NCBI GenBank assembly: GCA_964457925.1
Contig: CAYWGH010000001.1
Span: 434,001-498,000, forward strand
Direction of reading: 5' to 3'
DNA length: 64,000 bases
Source: Coneutiohabitans sp964457925
GTDB lineage: Bacteria; Zhuqueibacterota; Zhuqueibacteria; Zhuqueibacterales; Zhuqueibacteraceae
The notes beneath the pieces were generated by a model. The model had not been told where the DNA came from, did no database searches, and saw only the letters and a program-made list of their open reading frames with translations. Made by a program: the position numbers and the translations under genes. This document shows, in pieces, positions 33,590 to 41,679 of the stretch (position 1 is its first letter; each line of letters begins with the position of its first letter).

Positions 33590-34152
33590 TTTTGTTTATC
33601 AGCCTCAGGCGCGATGATTTGAACAGATTCATCAACCCGAAAATCGTTTTTTGATATCGCATAGAATATTGTATCCCACCCGTTTTTGCTTGCGCGCTTC
33701 AAAAACTTCATACCGGTTTTTTCCATGACGCGGAACGAGGCGGCGTTTGGCGCGTCGGCGCTGGCAATAATCTCGTCGAATCCCAGATATTGAAATCCAT
33801 ATTGCAGCATTGCGCGGGCAGCCTCGGTTGCAAGATTATTGCCCCAATGATCTGGTGCCATACCGTAGAGAATTTCCAGCTCGGGTGGATCGCGAAAATA
33901 CCAATATCCGCAAAAGCCGATGAGGGCCGTTTGCCCGTGAAAAGTCACGGCCCACAGTCCAAGGCCTTTTTCATTGAACAGCTCGATACTCTTGGCAACA
34001 GCTTCTTGCGCCGCCTCTTTTGGGATAATCTCGTCATCCCACAGGTATTTTCTCACGCCAGGCTCGATCCATAATTGATGAATCTCATCCAAGTCTGCTG
34101 GCATAAGCGGCCGCAGGACCAGCCTCGAAGTTTTTATCGCTTGCACTATCAT
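33586..34152 (-). CDS. RimJ/RimL-type GNAT N-acetyltransferase
   Basis: A 188-residue protein: TSRLVLRPLMPADLDEIHQLW at the start, LIGFCGYWYFRDPPELEILYGMAPDHWGNNLATEAARAML (acetyl-CoA binding region) and NAASFRVMEKTGMKFLKRA. This is the RimJ/RimL pattern (amino-group acetylation of proteins or small molecules). ATG 34152 is preferred; the open frame extends 55 codons up to 34317 into the end of the next gene, without homology. Confidence 0.85.
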   Translation of the reverse strand: MIVQAIKTSRLVLRPLMPADLDEIHQLWIEPGVRKYLWDDEIIPKEAAQEAVAKSIELFNEKGLGLWAVTFHGQTALIGFCGYWYFRDPPELEILYGMAPDHWGNNLATEAARAMLQYGFQYLGFDEIIASADAPNAASFRVMEKTGMKFLKRASKNGWDTIFYAISKNDFRVDESVQIIAPEADKQK

Positions 34153-34255
34153 GCCGCAATGCGCTTGAGCTTTCGCTGGAAGATTTTTTTCTGTGCCCCG
34201 CGCCGCAGCATGGCGCTTTGGCGTGCGCCATGCCCTCAACACGCGGTACAATACT

Positions 34256-35167
34256 TTATTCGCCTCTTTCCACCGGCGCGCCGACGAGATTGCCCCACTC
34301 GGTCCACGAACCATCATAGTTCTTCACATTTTCAAAACCAAGCAAATATTTTAACACAAACCACGTGTGGCTGGAACGCTCGCCGATGCGGCAGTAGGCA
34401 ATCACTTCTTTATCCGGCGTGACGCCTTTGCCGCCGTAAAGCGCCTTCAATTCCTCGTAACTCTTGAACGTGCCGTCTTCGTTGCACGCCTTTCCCCACG
34501 GAATGTTTTTTGCGCCGGGGATGTGGCCGCCGCGCTGGGCCGTTTCCGGAAGTCCGGCGGGCGCGACAACCTTGCCGGAAAATTCCTCCGGCGAGCGCAC
34601 GTCGACCAACACCGCGCCGTTTTTCATTGCGGCTTGCACCTGCGGCAAATACGCGCGCAAGGATTGATCGGCAGCGCCGGCTTTGTAGCTCGCGGCTTTC
34701 GGCATCGGCGTTTCCTTGCTCAGTTCACGGCCTTCCGCGACCCACTTCTTGCGGCCGCCGTCCATGAGGCGAACATCTTTGTGACCGTAGATCTTCAACT
34801 GCCAAAACGCCCAGGCTGCAAACCAGTTGTTGTTGTCGCCATATAAAATGATCATGGTGTTGTTACCGATGCCGCTGTTGCTCAACAAAGCTTCGAGGTC
34901 GGCTTTGCTGATGATGTCGCGGCGAAGGTTGTCGTTGAGCTGCGTTTGCCAATCCCAGCCGAGCGCGCCGGGAATGTGGCCTTCGTGATACGTTGCGATA
35001 TTCGCATCGACTTCAACGATCACGACGTTCGGGTCGCTTTTGTGCTGGGCAACCCAATCAGTGGTCACCAGCACGCCGGCGCGGGAATTTGTTTGCGTTT
35101 GCGCGGCAAAACCGGCGACCGTAGCGAGCGCCGTAAAGATTAGAATCAGACGAATTAAACTCTTCAT
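34256..35167 (-). CDS. Exported thiosulfate sulfurtransferase (rhodanese)
   Basis: A 303-residue tandem rhodanese with a Sec signal (MKSLIRLILIFTALATVAGF). The C-terminal domain carries the active-site loop CRIGERSSHTW with the catalytic Cys, and the N-terminal domain (VTTDWVAQHKSDPNVVIVEV, DANIATYHEGHIPGALGWDW) is the inactive half. It moves sulfur from thiosulfate to cyanide or another acceptor in the periplasm. A cytoplasmic paralogue follows upstream at 35505-36347. Confidence 0.92.
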   Translation of the reverse strand: MKSLIRLILIFTALATVAGFAAQTQTNSRAGVLVTTDWVAQHKSDPNVVIVEVDANIATYHEGHIPGALGWDWQTQLNDNLRRDIISKADLEALLSNSGIGNNTMIILYGDNNNWFAAWAFWQLKIYGHKDVRLMDGGRKKWVAEGRELSKETPMPKAASYKAGAADQSLRAYLPQVQAAMKNGAVLVDVRSPEEFSGKVVAPAGLPETAQRGGHIPGAKNIPWGKACNEDGTFKSYEELKALYGGKGVTPDKEVIAYCRIGERSSHTWFVLKYLLGFENVKNYDGSWTEWGNLVGAPVERGE

Positions 35168-35504
35168 GGTAGATTGCCCTTCTTGTAAGTGTTTAATGCG
35201 GCATTGGCCGCAACCAGATGGCAGAATGATTGTCGGCAGAATAACTGTTAATCATTCCGCCGAACAATTATCTGCCTTCCATGATCTTCAGCAGTGACAT
35301 CAAGGCCAATGTCACTAACTTTTTCAAGAAAGTCATGACAGGAAGATGTATGGCAGAAAGATATTCAGGTTTCTTACCAAGCGACCAAGAGTGTTTTTGA
35401 TGATAACCAGCCCGCATATTTTTGCCATTCATTTTTCTGTCATTGCTTCTGAATTCTTTTGCCTGCAATTTCCGAAAAGTTAGCAGCATTGGACATCAAG
35501 GCCC
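35168..35504 (-). other. Intergenic region between two rhodanese genes, with GCAGAAT repeats
   Basis: No gene. The part 35211-35278 repeats GGCAGAAT..ATT units in both orientations (GGCAGAATGATTGTCGGCAG, CCGCCGAACAATTATCTGCC) and resembles 9150-9185. ATGGCAGAAAGATATTC near 35350 and ATTTTTCTGTCATT near 35430 extend the theme. Confidence 0.45.
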
Positions 35505-36347
35505 TCATGCCCCTCGTTCCACCGGCGCGCTGACGAGATTGCCCCACTCCGTCCAAGAGCCGTCATAGTTTCTGACGTTCGGATAACCAAGTAAGTATTT
35601 CAGTACAAACCACGTGTGGCTGGAACGCTCGCCGATGCGGCAGTAAGTGATCACTTCTTTATCAGGCGTAATGCCCTTGTTGCCGTACAGCGCCTTCAAT
35701 TCGGCAAAGCTCTTGAAGGTGCCATCTTCGTTGCAGGCCGTTGCCCAGGGAATATTCTTCGCGCCGGGAATGTGGCCGCCGCGCTGGCAGGTTTCCGGCA
35801 ATCCGGGAGGGGAAAGAATCTTGCCGGTGAATTCATCAACCGAGCGCACGTCGACCATCGGCACGCCGTTTTTCATCGCTTCCTGCACCTGCGGCAAATA
35901 CGCGCGCAGCGATTGATCCGGCGCGCTGGCTTTGTAACTCGTGGATCTCGGCACGGGTTTGTCTTTGCTCATCTCACGGCCTTCGGCAACCCACTTCTTG
36001 CGGCCGCCGTCCATGATGCGCACGTCTTGGTGGCCGTAGATTTTCATCTGCCAAAACGCCCACGCCGCGAACCAGTTGTTGTTGTCGCCATAAAGCACGA
36101 CGGTGGTATCGTTGGCAATGCCGCTGTCGCGCATCAGTTTTTCCATTTCAGTTTTTGGAATGATGTCACGCTGCACGGTATCGCAAAGCTGCGTCTGCCA
36201 GTTCCAGCCGATGGCGCCGGGCACGTGGCCTTCGTCATACGCCTTGGTGTCGACATCGACTTCGGCGATGACGACTTTGGGATCAGACTTGTGCTGCGCC
36301 ACCCAATCGGTGGAAACCAACACTTCGGGATTGGCATAGTTCGACAT
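35505..36347 (-). CDS. Cytoplasmic thiosulfate sulfurtransferase (rhodanese)
   Basis: A 280-residue rhodanese very similar to the exported copy (SDPKVVIAEV, VDTKAYDEGHVPGAIGWNWQ, GDNNNWFAAWAFWQMKIYGH, CRIGERSSHTWFVLKYLLGY) but without a signal peptide when read from ATG 36347 (MSNYANPEVLVSTDW). Seventeen extra open codons upstream lack family sequence. The catalytic Cys is kept. The pair looks like a local duplication with divided location, one copy outside and one inside the inner membrane. Confidence 0.92.
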   Translation of the reverse strand: MSNYANPEVLVSTDWVAQHKSDPKVVIAEVDVDTKAYDEGHVPGAIGWNWQTQLCDTVQRDIIPKTEMEKLMRDSGIANDTTVVLYGDNNNWFAAWAFWQMKIYGHQDVRIMDGGRKKWVAEGREMSKDKPVPRSTSYKASAPDQSLRAYLPQVQEAMKNGVPMVDVRSVDEFTGKILSPPGLPETCQRGGHIPGAKNIPWATACNEDGTFKSFAELKALYGNKGITPDKEVITYCRIGERSSHTWFVLKYLLGYPNVRNYDGSWTEWGNLVSAPVERGA

Positions 36348-36432
36348 AACAAAATCTCCGTGATTAGTTTTGAGATGGTACAAAAAACAGTGGCACAACC
36401 TGATGCTGCCGTTTCAAAAGCAAACGGCAAGG

Positions 36433-37179
36433 TTACGTGATTTTTGCAAGGCCTGCTTCATCTCCTTTCCCGAGGCTTCGCAGTACTAACGGTGTTGTGA
36501 CAAAGATTTTCTTTTCTTCGCGGTTGTTCTGCAACGCATCATGGATACTTCGTAGTATGCTATCGTCGAGCCGTATATGGGCGAATTCGTCCCACCAGTC
36601 CTGAAACTCAGCGGGCGTATCCATGACGCGATTGCAATGGAAGCGGATGCGCCTTTTGATTTTGAACAAGCCGGCGCGCACGACGCGAGCAACGGCGCGA
36701 TTGGCGGCGCGAACATCATCAATATTTCTGTGCACGGTGCTCAGCGGCTGGCAGCGGCCGGCGCGCAGAATGCCGACCTGCCGGTGCGCGGAACTTGGGC
36801 GCAGGTCGATCAGCAGGCCGGCCGGTTTGAGCACGCGATGCGCCTCACGCAGAGCATGCACCATGCCCTGATGCGCAATTCAGCACAGCGACCAAGACAA
36901 GACGACAAGATCGAAGGACGCATCTGGATGCGGCAATGCTTCCGCCGAGCCGGTGTAATACTCGACGCGCCCGAAGAAGCGCTCGGGCAAATTTTGTTGG
37001 GCCTTGTGAACCGGCGCGGCGCTGGGATCGAACGCCGTCACCAGAGCGCCCAATTGTGCGAGACGAAGGGTCAAACGTCCATTACCGCAACCAGCCTCGA
37101 GCACGCGCCGATCGTGCCAATTGGCGGCTTGCCGCAAAGCGGCAATTTCTCTTTCTTCGGGATCGATGATGACGGGCAT
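36433..37179 (-). CDS. Class I SAM-dependent methyltransferase with in-frame UGA (candidate selenoprotein)
   Basis: Reading from ATG 37179 gives 248 codons with a single TGA at codon 100 (36882-36880). Before it lie motif I VLEAGCGNGRL (about 27-37), AFDPSAAPV and the motif IV/post-IV run FDLVVLSWSLC; after it the same frame continues IAHQGMVHALREAHRVLKP (motif VI) and on to a normal C-terminus at 36433. In homologues the stretch is SWSLxx(V/I)P, so the TGA replaces one residue right after Cys99. A hairpin 11 nt downstream (36852-36868) and a tRNA-Sec at 53757 support recoding. A simple nonsense mutation, or use of ATG 36864 for a fragment, is the alternative. Confidence 0.6.
36852..36868 (-). 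promoter_or_regulatory. bSECIS-like hairpin after the in-frame UGA
   Basis: On the coding (minus) strand, GGGCATG pairs with CATGCTC (7 bp, one G-U) around the loop GTG. The loop starts 18 nt after the TGA and its first base is G. Outside it, TGCGC (3-7 nt after TGA) can pair with GCGCA further down. These values satisfy the published bacterial SECIS model (loop 16-37 nt from UGA, G among the first two loop bases, stem of at least 4 bp). Confidence 0.5.
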
Positions 37180-37219
37180 GTTATAATTGTTTCCAGCACG
37201 TTTTCTTTCAAGCCGGAGG

Positions 37220-37384
37220 TCATGGATTCGCCTTTTCGCCTCTGGCGGCCGTGGCATTTTTTTCAACGGTGCGATCCACCAACGCCGGCGGGCAGCAGCT
37301 CGTCATGATCAAAACAAGAATCAGCGCTGCGCCGCCGAGCAGATAGGCGCGAGAACGAAATTGAGGTGCGAGAGATTGCAACAT
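37220..37384 (-). CDS. Small lipoprotein, unknown
   Basis: A 54-residue ORF with a good ribosome site (AGGAG, 8 bases before ATG 37384). It has a basic N-terminus, one hydrophobic stretch (YLLGGAALILVLIM) and a lipobox-like LIMTSC, then a short polar tail (PPALVDRTVEKNATAARGEK). It sits between the beta-barrel gene upstream and the UGA-containing methyltransferase downstream on the same strand, so all three may be co-transcribed. Not recognised as a known family. Confidence 0.6.
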   Translation of the reverse strand: MLQSLAPQFRSRAYLLGGAALILVLIMTSCCPPALVDRTVEKNATAARGEKANP

Positions 37385-37438
37385 GGTAGTTTTCTCCTGT
37401 ATTGGTTAAAAGCTGACAAAAGATTTTCTCTGTACAAC

Positions 37439-38095
37439 TCATAAAATCGGAATACCAAGGCCGACCGAATACGTCAAATCGTTGGTGCGGGCGCCCGGCG
37501 CCTCTTCGTTTTTCACGATATTCGTCAAGCCGATGAGATAGCGCACGCTGACGAGGCCGCGATATTTCCCCAGCGGAAACGACACGCCGCCGCCGAAGCT
37601 CAAGGCGAGATTCATCGATTTCTTTTGGTCCTTGATATCGGCCTCGCGTTCGTTCTTATTGCCGTTGAAGTTCGTGGTGGTTTTGCTGTTGGCCGAGAGC
37701 AAAAGTCCGAACGCGCCGCCGCCGCGCACGAACGGTTTGATTTTTCCAGCGCCAAATTCATAGCGGACTTCCGCCGGAATGTTAAGATAGCCGAGCGACT
37801 CGCGCGTTTCAAAAGAATAGCTGCCGCCTTCGCCGAAGTCTTCGCCGGATTTGTATGTGCTGCCGCTCTGGCGATATTGCACGCCGGTGGAAAAGCGCAA
37901 CGGCCCGTTCTCGCACCAAACCACGTCGGCGCCGAAGAACCAGCCCAGAAAACACTCCGCGCCCTCGTCGGTGAATCTCGAATGGTTTGTTCCTCCGGAC
38001 AATTCCAAGCTGCGCCCGCCGCCGGAATTTTGCGCGCGCAGCGCCGGCGTGGCCATTGCCAACAACAACAGAATCAAAAAAAGTTTTTTGATCAT
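37439..38095 (-). CDS. PorT-like outer-membrane beta-barrel protein
   Basis: A 218-residue protein with a Sec signal (MIKKLFLILLLLAMATPALR) starting at ATG 38095. The rest is a short beta-barrel: FSTGVQYRQSGSTYKSG, YLNIPAEVRYEFGAGKIKPFVRGGGAFGLL, and a closing strand YSVGLGIPIL. This is the outer-membrane beta-barrel (PorT / OmpA-like) pattern. The leader has a hairpin TCTTTGC / GCAAAGA at about 38126-38145 and follows a 60-bp palindrome. Confidence 0.75.
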   Translation of the reverse strand: MIKKLFLILLLLAMATPALRAQNSGGGRSLELSGGTNHSRFTDEGAECFLGWFFGADVVWCENGPLRFSTGVQYRQSGSTYKSGEDFGEGGSYSFETRESLGYLNIPAEVRYEFGAGKIKPFVRGGGAFGLLLSANSKTTTNFNGNKNEREADIKDQKKSMNLALSFGGGVSFPLGKYRGLVSVRYLIGLTNIVKNEEAPGARTNDLTYSVGLGIPIL

Positions 38096-38151
38096 TTTTT
38101 CTCCTTGATCTGTTACAAGACAAATCTTTGCAAAAAAAGCAAAGACTTTTT

Positions 38152-38211
38152 CCAACGGATAGAAGAACCCAACTGTTAAAGCTTTATCCGTTGGGTTTTT
38201 CTATCCGTTGG
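38152..38211 (-). repeat. 60-bp near-perfect palindrome at the VOC gene end
   Basis: CCAACGGATAGAAGAACCCA at the left pairs with TGGGTTTTTCTATCCGTTGG at the right; three mismatches over 30 bp. It overlaps the last codons of the VOC gene (which supply its final SNG and stop) and can terminate its transcription. A degenerate match (GAAGAACCCAGCTGTTAAA) occurs at 8956. Confidence 0.65.
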
Positions 38212-38692
38212 AGATTTTCTTTTTGGTTGCGGCTTGTCCGCGTTGGGTGCTAAGATTTTCATAAAGCAATTTTTGCCACTCACTCAAATACATCATCGGC
38301 AAATCGCGCGGCGCTTCCGGCAAATTGCAGATCAATTCGATCAAGTTATTGTCCGGATCGTTGAAATAAACCGAGCCATTCGCCTGCCTCGGCCGGGCGA
38401 CCGGCTCAAGCGGCTCAAATTCTTTGTGCCGAACCGGCGTGATGCCAAGCTGCTGCAGCCACGTGAAGGCGCGTTTCATATCGGCATAATCGATTTGAAA
38501 AGCCAGATGCTTGGTCGCGATCTGCGGAACTTCCGCCTGCCACAGGCCGATCCAGCTTTGCCTCGGCACAACCCATAAAAATGCCGTGTCGTCTTCTTGC
38601 AGGGCGAGTTGCAAGCCGAGTTTCTGATAAAATTGAATTGATCGCGTCAGATCACTCACTTGCACATGAATTTCGTAAAGACCTTTGATCAT
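38201..38692 (-). CDS. VOC (glyoxalase/bleomycin-resistance) family protein
   Basis: A 163-residue protein of two beta-alpha-beta-beta-beta units: LYEIHVQVSDLTRSIQFYQKLGLQLAL and KHLAFQIDYADMKRAFTWLQQLGITP, with metal-type residues His8, His/Glu in FNDPDNNLIELI. The family covers dioxygenases, glyoxalases and resistance proteins; the reaction is not readable. The stop and last three residues fall in a 60-bp palindrome. Upstream gene ends 6 bases before its start. Confidence 0.85.
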   Translation of the reverse strand: MIKGLYEIHVQVSDLTRSIQFYQKLGLQLALQEDDTAFLWVVPRQSWIGLWQAEVPQIATKHLAFQIDYADMKRAFTWLQQLGITPVRHKEFEPLEPVARPRQANGSVYFNDPDNNLIELICNLPEAPRDLPMMYLSEWQKLLYENLSTQRGQAATKKKISNG

Positions 38693-38698
38693 CCGGTT

Positions 38699-39865
38699 TC
38701 ACTTCTCCTCAAAACCCGTGGTGTGAGTATCTGTTACCTCGCTGTGTTGATGAATGCCGAGGCGATAGCAAATGCACTCATAGCCTTTCTCGCATTTGCC
38801 CCACGCGCTTGGCGGCAACAGCCGGTAGGAATTGACAAACGTCGCAACCGCTGCGGGAAATTGTTGATACGGATATGATGATATTCTCTCTTCGCTCAGG
38901 TCGTCCCGAAATTTCGTCAGAAGTATTTCGTTCATGCCCCACAGCGGTTTCATGCGGTCAACGTTCCTGCGCATACCCAATCGCAGAACGGCGTCGGCAT
39001 CTGCTCCCAAATGCGGCGAGCCGAGATTGTCCAAAACCTGCGGGTCTGCTTCATGAGGAGAAAAAAACAACAGCACGGCGTGGTGGCCGACTTGCGGCAG
39101 CGTCACCACGCTGAAGCGCAGGCGTTCCGCGGGGATTCCCAACATGCGCAGCGAAACATATTTGGCGACCGCGAAATCGTCGCAATCGCCTCTTCCGCGC
39201 GCGAGGGTCTCAACGGGAGATTGCCAATAATCGTGTCCATTGGACGTGCCCTTGTCTGCGATCGCATCGATCGCCTGATTGAAAAACTTGTTCACGGCTT
39301 CGATTTTCTCCGCGTCCGTACCGTGCTGCAGCGCGTTGATCATGCGCTCCCATTTTTCCAAACGCTGTGCGGCTTTGTCTCCCGCGCGAGTTTGGGCGGC
39401 GGTTTTGATATCGTCAGGAATCTGAAAGCGGCCGTGCTCGAACATGCTCGCGCCTTTGTGGAGAAGATCGGCCAAATTGTTGCGCGCCTCGGTCACGTTG
39501 ATCGGGCTTTTGTAGCGGCTGAGCGTGAGCGCCAGCCCGCGCGCGCCCAGCGCCAGCATTTTCTTCACGTGCGCTTCCCACGTTTCTCCCGCGATGAGAT
39601 CGCGCAGCAATTTGGGCACGTACATGTCATTCCAATAGGCATGTTCAATTCCGTGAAGTTGAAGCTGGTTTGCCGGCGCAAGGTTTTGCCATGCCGCGCG
39701 AAGCTGCTCATATTCGGTCGCGGTGATCGCGTAGCCCTGTTGCATATCCGCGTTCAAATCGTAATCGCGCAGCAGCGTATTAAACGCCAAGATCGGATCG
39801 GATTGCGCCAGGAGTGAATAAGCACCGGCTACGCAGAAATAAAGCGACCACAGAATCTTTTTCAT
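38699..39865 (-). CDS. Transglutaminase-like cysteine peptidase (BTLCP type), exported
   Basis: A 388-residue protein with a signal peptide (LWSLYFCVAGAYSLLAQ). The catalytic region is GRGDCDDFAVAKYVSLRMLGI (Cys), then GHHAVLLFF (His) and VLDNLG (Asp/Asn), the Cys-His-Asp order of bacterial transglutaminase-like peptidases. A ~180-residue N-terminal domain (DYDLNADMQQGYAITATEYE) is not recognised. Proteins with this domain near LapD-type systems cleave adhesins; no such partner is adjacent, so the target is unknown. Confidence 0.8.
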   Translation of the reverse strand: MKKILWSLYFCVAGAYSLLAQSDPILAFNTLLRDYDLNADMQQGYAITATEYEQLRAAWQNLAPANQLQLHGIEHAYWNDMYVPKLLRDLIAGETWEAHVKKMLALGARGLALTLSRYKSPINVTEARNNLADLLHKGASMFEHGRFQIPDDIKTAAQTRAGDKAAQRLEKWERMINALQHGTDAEKIEAVNKFFNQAIDAIADKGTSNGHDYWQSPVETLARGRGDCDDFAVAKYVSLRMLGIPAERLRFSVVTLPQVGHHAVLLFFSPHEADPQVLDNLGSPHLGADADAVLRLGMRRNVDRMKPLWGMNEILLTKFRDDLSEERISSYPYQQFPAAVATFVNSYRLLPPSAWGKCEKGYECICYRLGIHQHSEVTDTHTTGFEEK

Positions 39866-39877
39866 ACTCGCATCTCC

Positions 39878-40453
39878 TCACGGCATGTCCTTAAACTGTT
39901 CGAAGCTCTGGCCGCTGACGAAAAACACAAGTGAGCCCGCGAACAGCGCCAGCATCGCGACGCCTGCCACGGACACGATCGCCCATCCCACGATGGGTCT
40001 GGAATGGAACAGATACGCGATATTCCAGCCCGCGGGCGCGGCCAGCGGCCAATTGTGAATTCCGAAAGCCAGCAAGCTGATTCCCAAACAGGCGTTGAGC
40101 GCCGTCATTTTTTTCCGCCACGGCTCATTGAAAACGGCAAACCGCCCGGCCTCGATCGCCAGCCACCACGCCGGGACAGCCAGGACAAGACCGAGCAGAT
40201 AGAGAAGCCACAATGAGCCTTCCAGTGTCCCTTGAAAAACTTTGATCGTTACGGCCAGCAAATGCCCAAAGGACATGATGCCGATCATGCAGCCGTAGTA
40301 GCGATTCAGCGCCGCGAGAATCCTGAGTCGAGGCGACAAACTTTTCCGCCGCTGCCGGGTGATCAGCGCCAAAACAGCGATAAGCGACAGCAGCATGGCG
40401 GCAGAGAGCCACTTGCTCTCGTCCAATACCAGCGCAACGATTTGTTCAGTCAT
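39878..40453 (-). CDS. Integral membrane protein, unknown
   Basis: A 191-residue protein with about five hydrophobic helices (SAAMLLSLIAVLALIT, GCMIGIMSFGHLLAVTI, SLWLLYLLGLVLAVPAWWLAI, ACLGISLLAFGIHNW, GWAIVSVAGVAMLALFAGSL). It overlaps the downstream end of the DinB gene by eight bases (40446-40453) and starts inside it, so the two are co-expressed. No family recognised. Confidence 0.6.
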   Translation of the reverse strand: MTEQIVALVLDESKWLSAAMLLSLIAVLALITRQRRKSLSPRLRILAALNRYYGCMIGIMSFGHLLAVTIKVFQGTLEGSLWLLYLLGLVLAVPAWWLAIEAGRFAVFNEPWRKKMTALNACLGISLLAFGIHNWPLAAPAGWNIAYLFHSRPIVGWAIVSVAGVAMLALFAGSLVFFVSGQSFEQFKDMP

Positions 40454-40988
40454 TTCGTAATTCCCCGAATATCGACAACGGCTCGAACATCATTTGCGGC
40501 ATCATATCGAGAAAGATCAGAAAATCCGTGGCCGGCGCTTCGGCGCCGAGTTGCCGCAACAGCGTTATCACCTGGCCGCGATGATAGGTGGAATGATTCA
40601 CGAGATGCTGCATCATGCGCCCGAGTGGATACCGCCAGGTCTCGCCTTGTGTATTTTCGTAGGCAATGATTTTCCGCAGTGAAACTTCCGTCACCCCGCG
40701 CACGAATTTCATTTGTTCGCTCTCGATTTCGGCCCACTTCGCCCGCACGCAGGCGAGAGTGGGAAAATCTGCGGGACTGAACATGGTTTTGGGGGATTCT
40801 TTCTGCCAACGCTTCAGCCAAATCCATTCGCCCGACAAAATATGAACCAGCGTGCCGTGCACCGATCGATGGCTGCTCGCGAGATCCCGGTTGAATTGTT
40901 CCACCGTGAGCTTTGACGCAGCGCCGAGAAGGCACGTGTTCGCCCAGCGGTTGTATTCATACAAAAGCTGTATGTCTTTTTTGTTCAT
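40446..40988 (-). CDS. DinB-family protein
   Basis: A 180-residue four-helix-bundle protein: YEYNRWANTCLLGAASKL, HRSVHGTLVHILSGEWIWL and HLVNHSTYHRGQVITLLRQL. The three His residues (in TLVHIL, NHSTYHRG) are the metal site of the DinB/YfiT group, thiol-dependent metalloenzymes. Substrate unknown. Its end overlaps the start of the membrane gene at 39878-40453. Confidence 0.85.
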   Translation of the reverse strand: MNKKDIQLLYEYNRWANTCLLGAASKLTVEQFNRDLASSHRSVHGTLVHILSGEWIWLKRWQKESPKTMFSPADFPTLACVRAKWAEIESEQMKFVRGVTEVSLRKIIAYENTQGETWRYPLGRMMQHLVNHSTYHRGQVITLLRQLGAEAPATDFLIFLDMMPQMMFEPLSIFGELRND

Positions 40989-41679
40989 GGCAAAAATCGC
41001 CTTCCCGATTCTGTGCTTTATAAAATCGGATCTTTCACCGAAGTTTCTGTAATCCGAGTAGAACCCTGCAAATCAGTGGCGAAGCTTGTGCTGCGAAAAT
41101 GTACGCCGCAGCAAATTCATCTGAAACCTATCCAGCAAAAAGCGTAAACCAATTGTCCAGTTCATGACCACCCCGGGATTCTTACAGCATCCGGGCGGCA
41201 GTTCCGGCGCGCTGAAATATTCTCGCCGGCTGCGTAAAAGATATGCAAATTCCGCCGTCATGACCTGATACTGGCGTTGCAAACATGGGTAAAATTGTTG
41301 CATTGAGGGTGTTATTGATGAAATTGAGGGCGAGGATATTTTGCCATGGTATTGAACTACCGCCCTGCGTTTATTACATTCTGCACCGGATTTCAGGCAA
41401 GTTGATCCGAAGCATCAAAATGAAGCCGGCCCCGGCGGGCCTCATCACCTGAATAATTTTTAACCACGAAGACACCAAGAAACAAAGCTTTGATTTTTTA
41501 AAAACGACCAGATGACGTAAAAAACTCGGTTTTTCTCACCAAGGTTTAGTGAGCTTCTGTTCTTCGTGCCTTTGTGTCTTCGTGGTTGAGTCTTTATGAA
41601 TAACTCAGCACCAAAACCCTCGTCCTCAGAAATAGAGCTGCCACGAAACAACAAAAGCTTTTTCAATTGGCGTGAAAAC
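40989..41679 (+). other. Intergenic region with an ACCACGAAG palindrome
   Basis: No gene is seen. The repeat at 41462-41587 fills its right end. The frame of the sensor kinase is open from 41596, directly behind the repeat, but its likely start is 41680. GCATCCGGGCGGCAG near 41185 recalls the CCGCCCGG cores of 4120 and 11188, without a partner arm. Confidence 0.45.
41462..41587 (+). repeat. ACCACGAAG palindromic repeat, copy 1
   Basis: AACCACGAAGACACCAAG (left) and CTTTGTGTCTTCGTGGTT (right) are near-perfect inverted arms about 75 nt apart. The same arms occur at 58694-58772. The frame of the sensor kinase opens just behind it. Confidence 0.7.

Noticed and set aside
36433..36864. Separate short methyltransferase gene starting at ATG 36864
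   Set aside because: It lacks the SAM-binding motif I and has no ribosome site; it is the continuation of the same frame behind the TGA.
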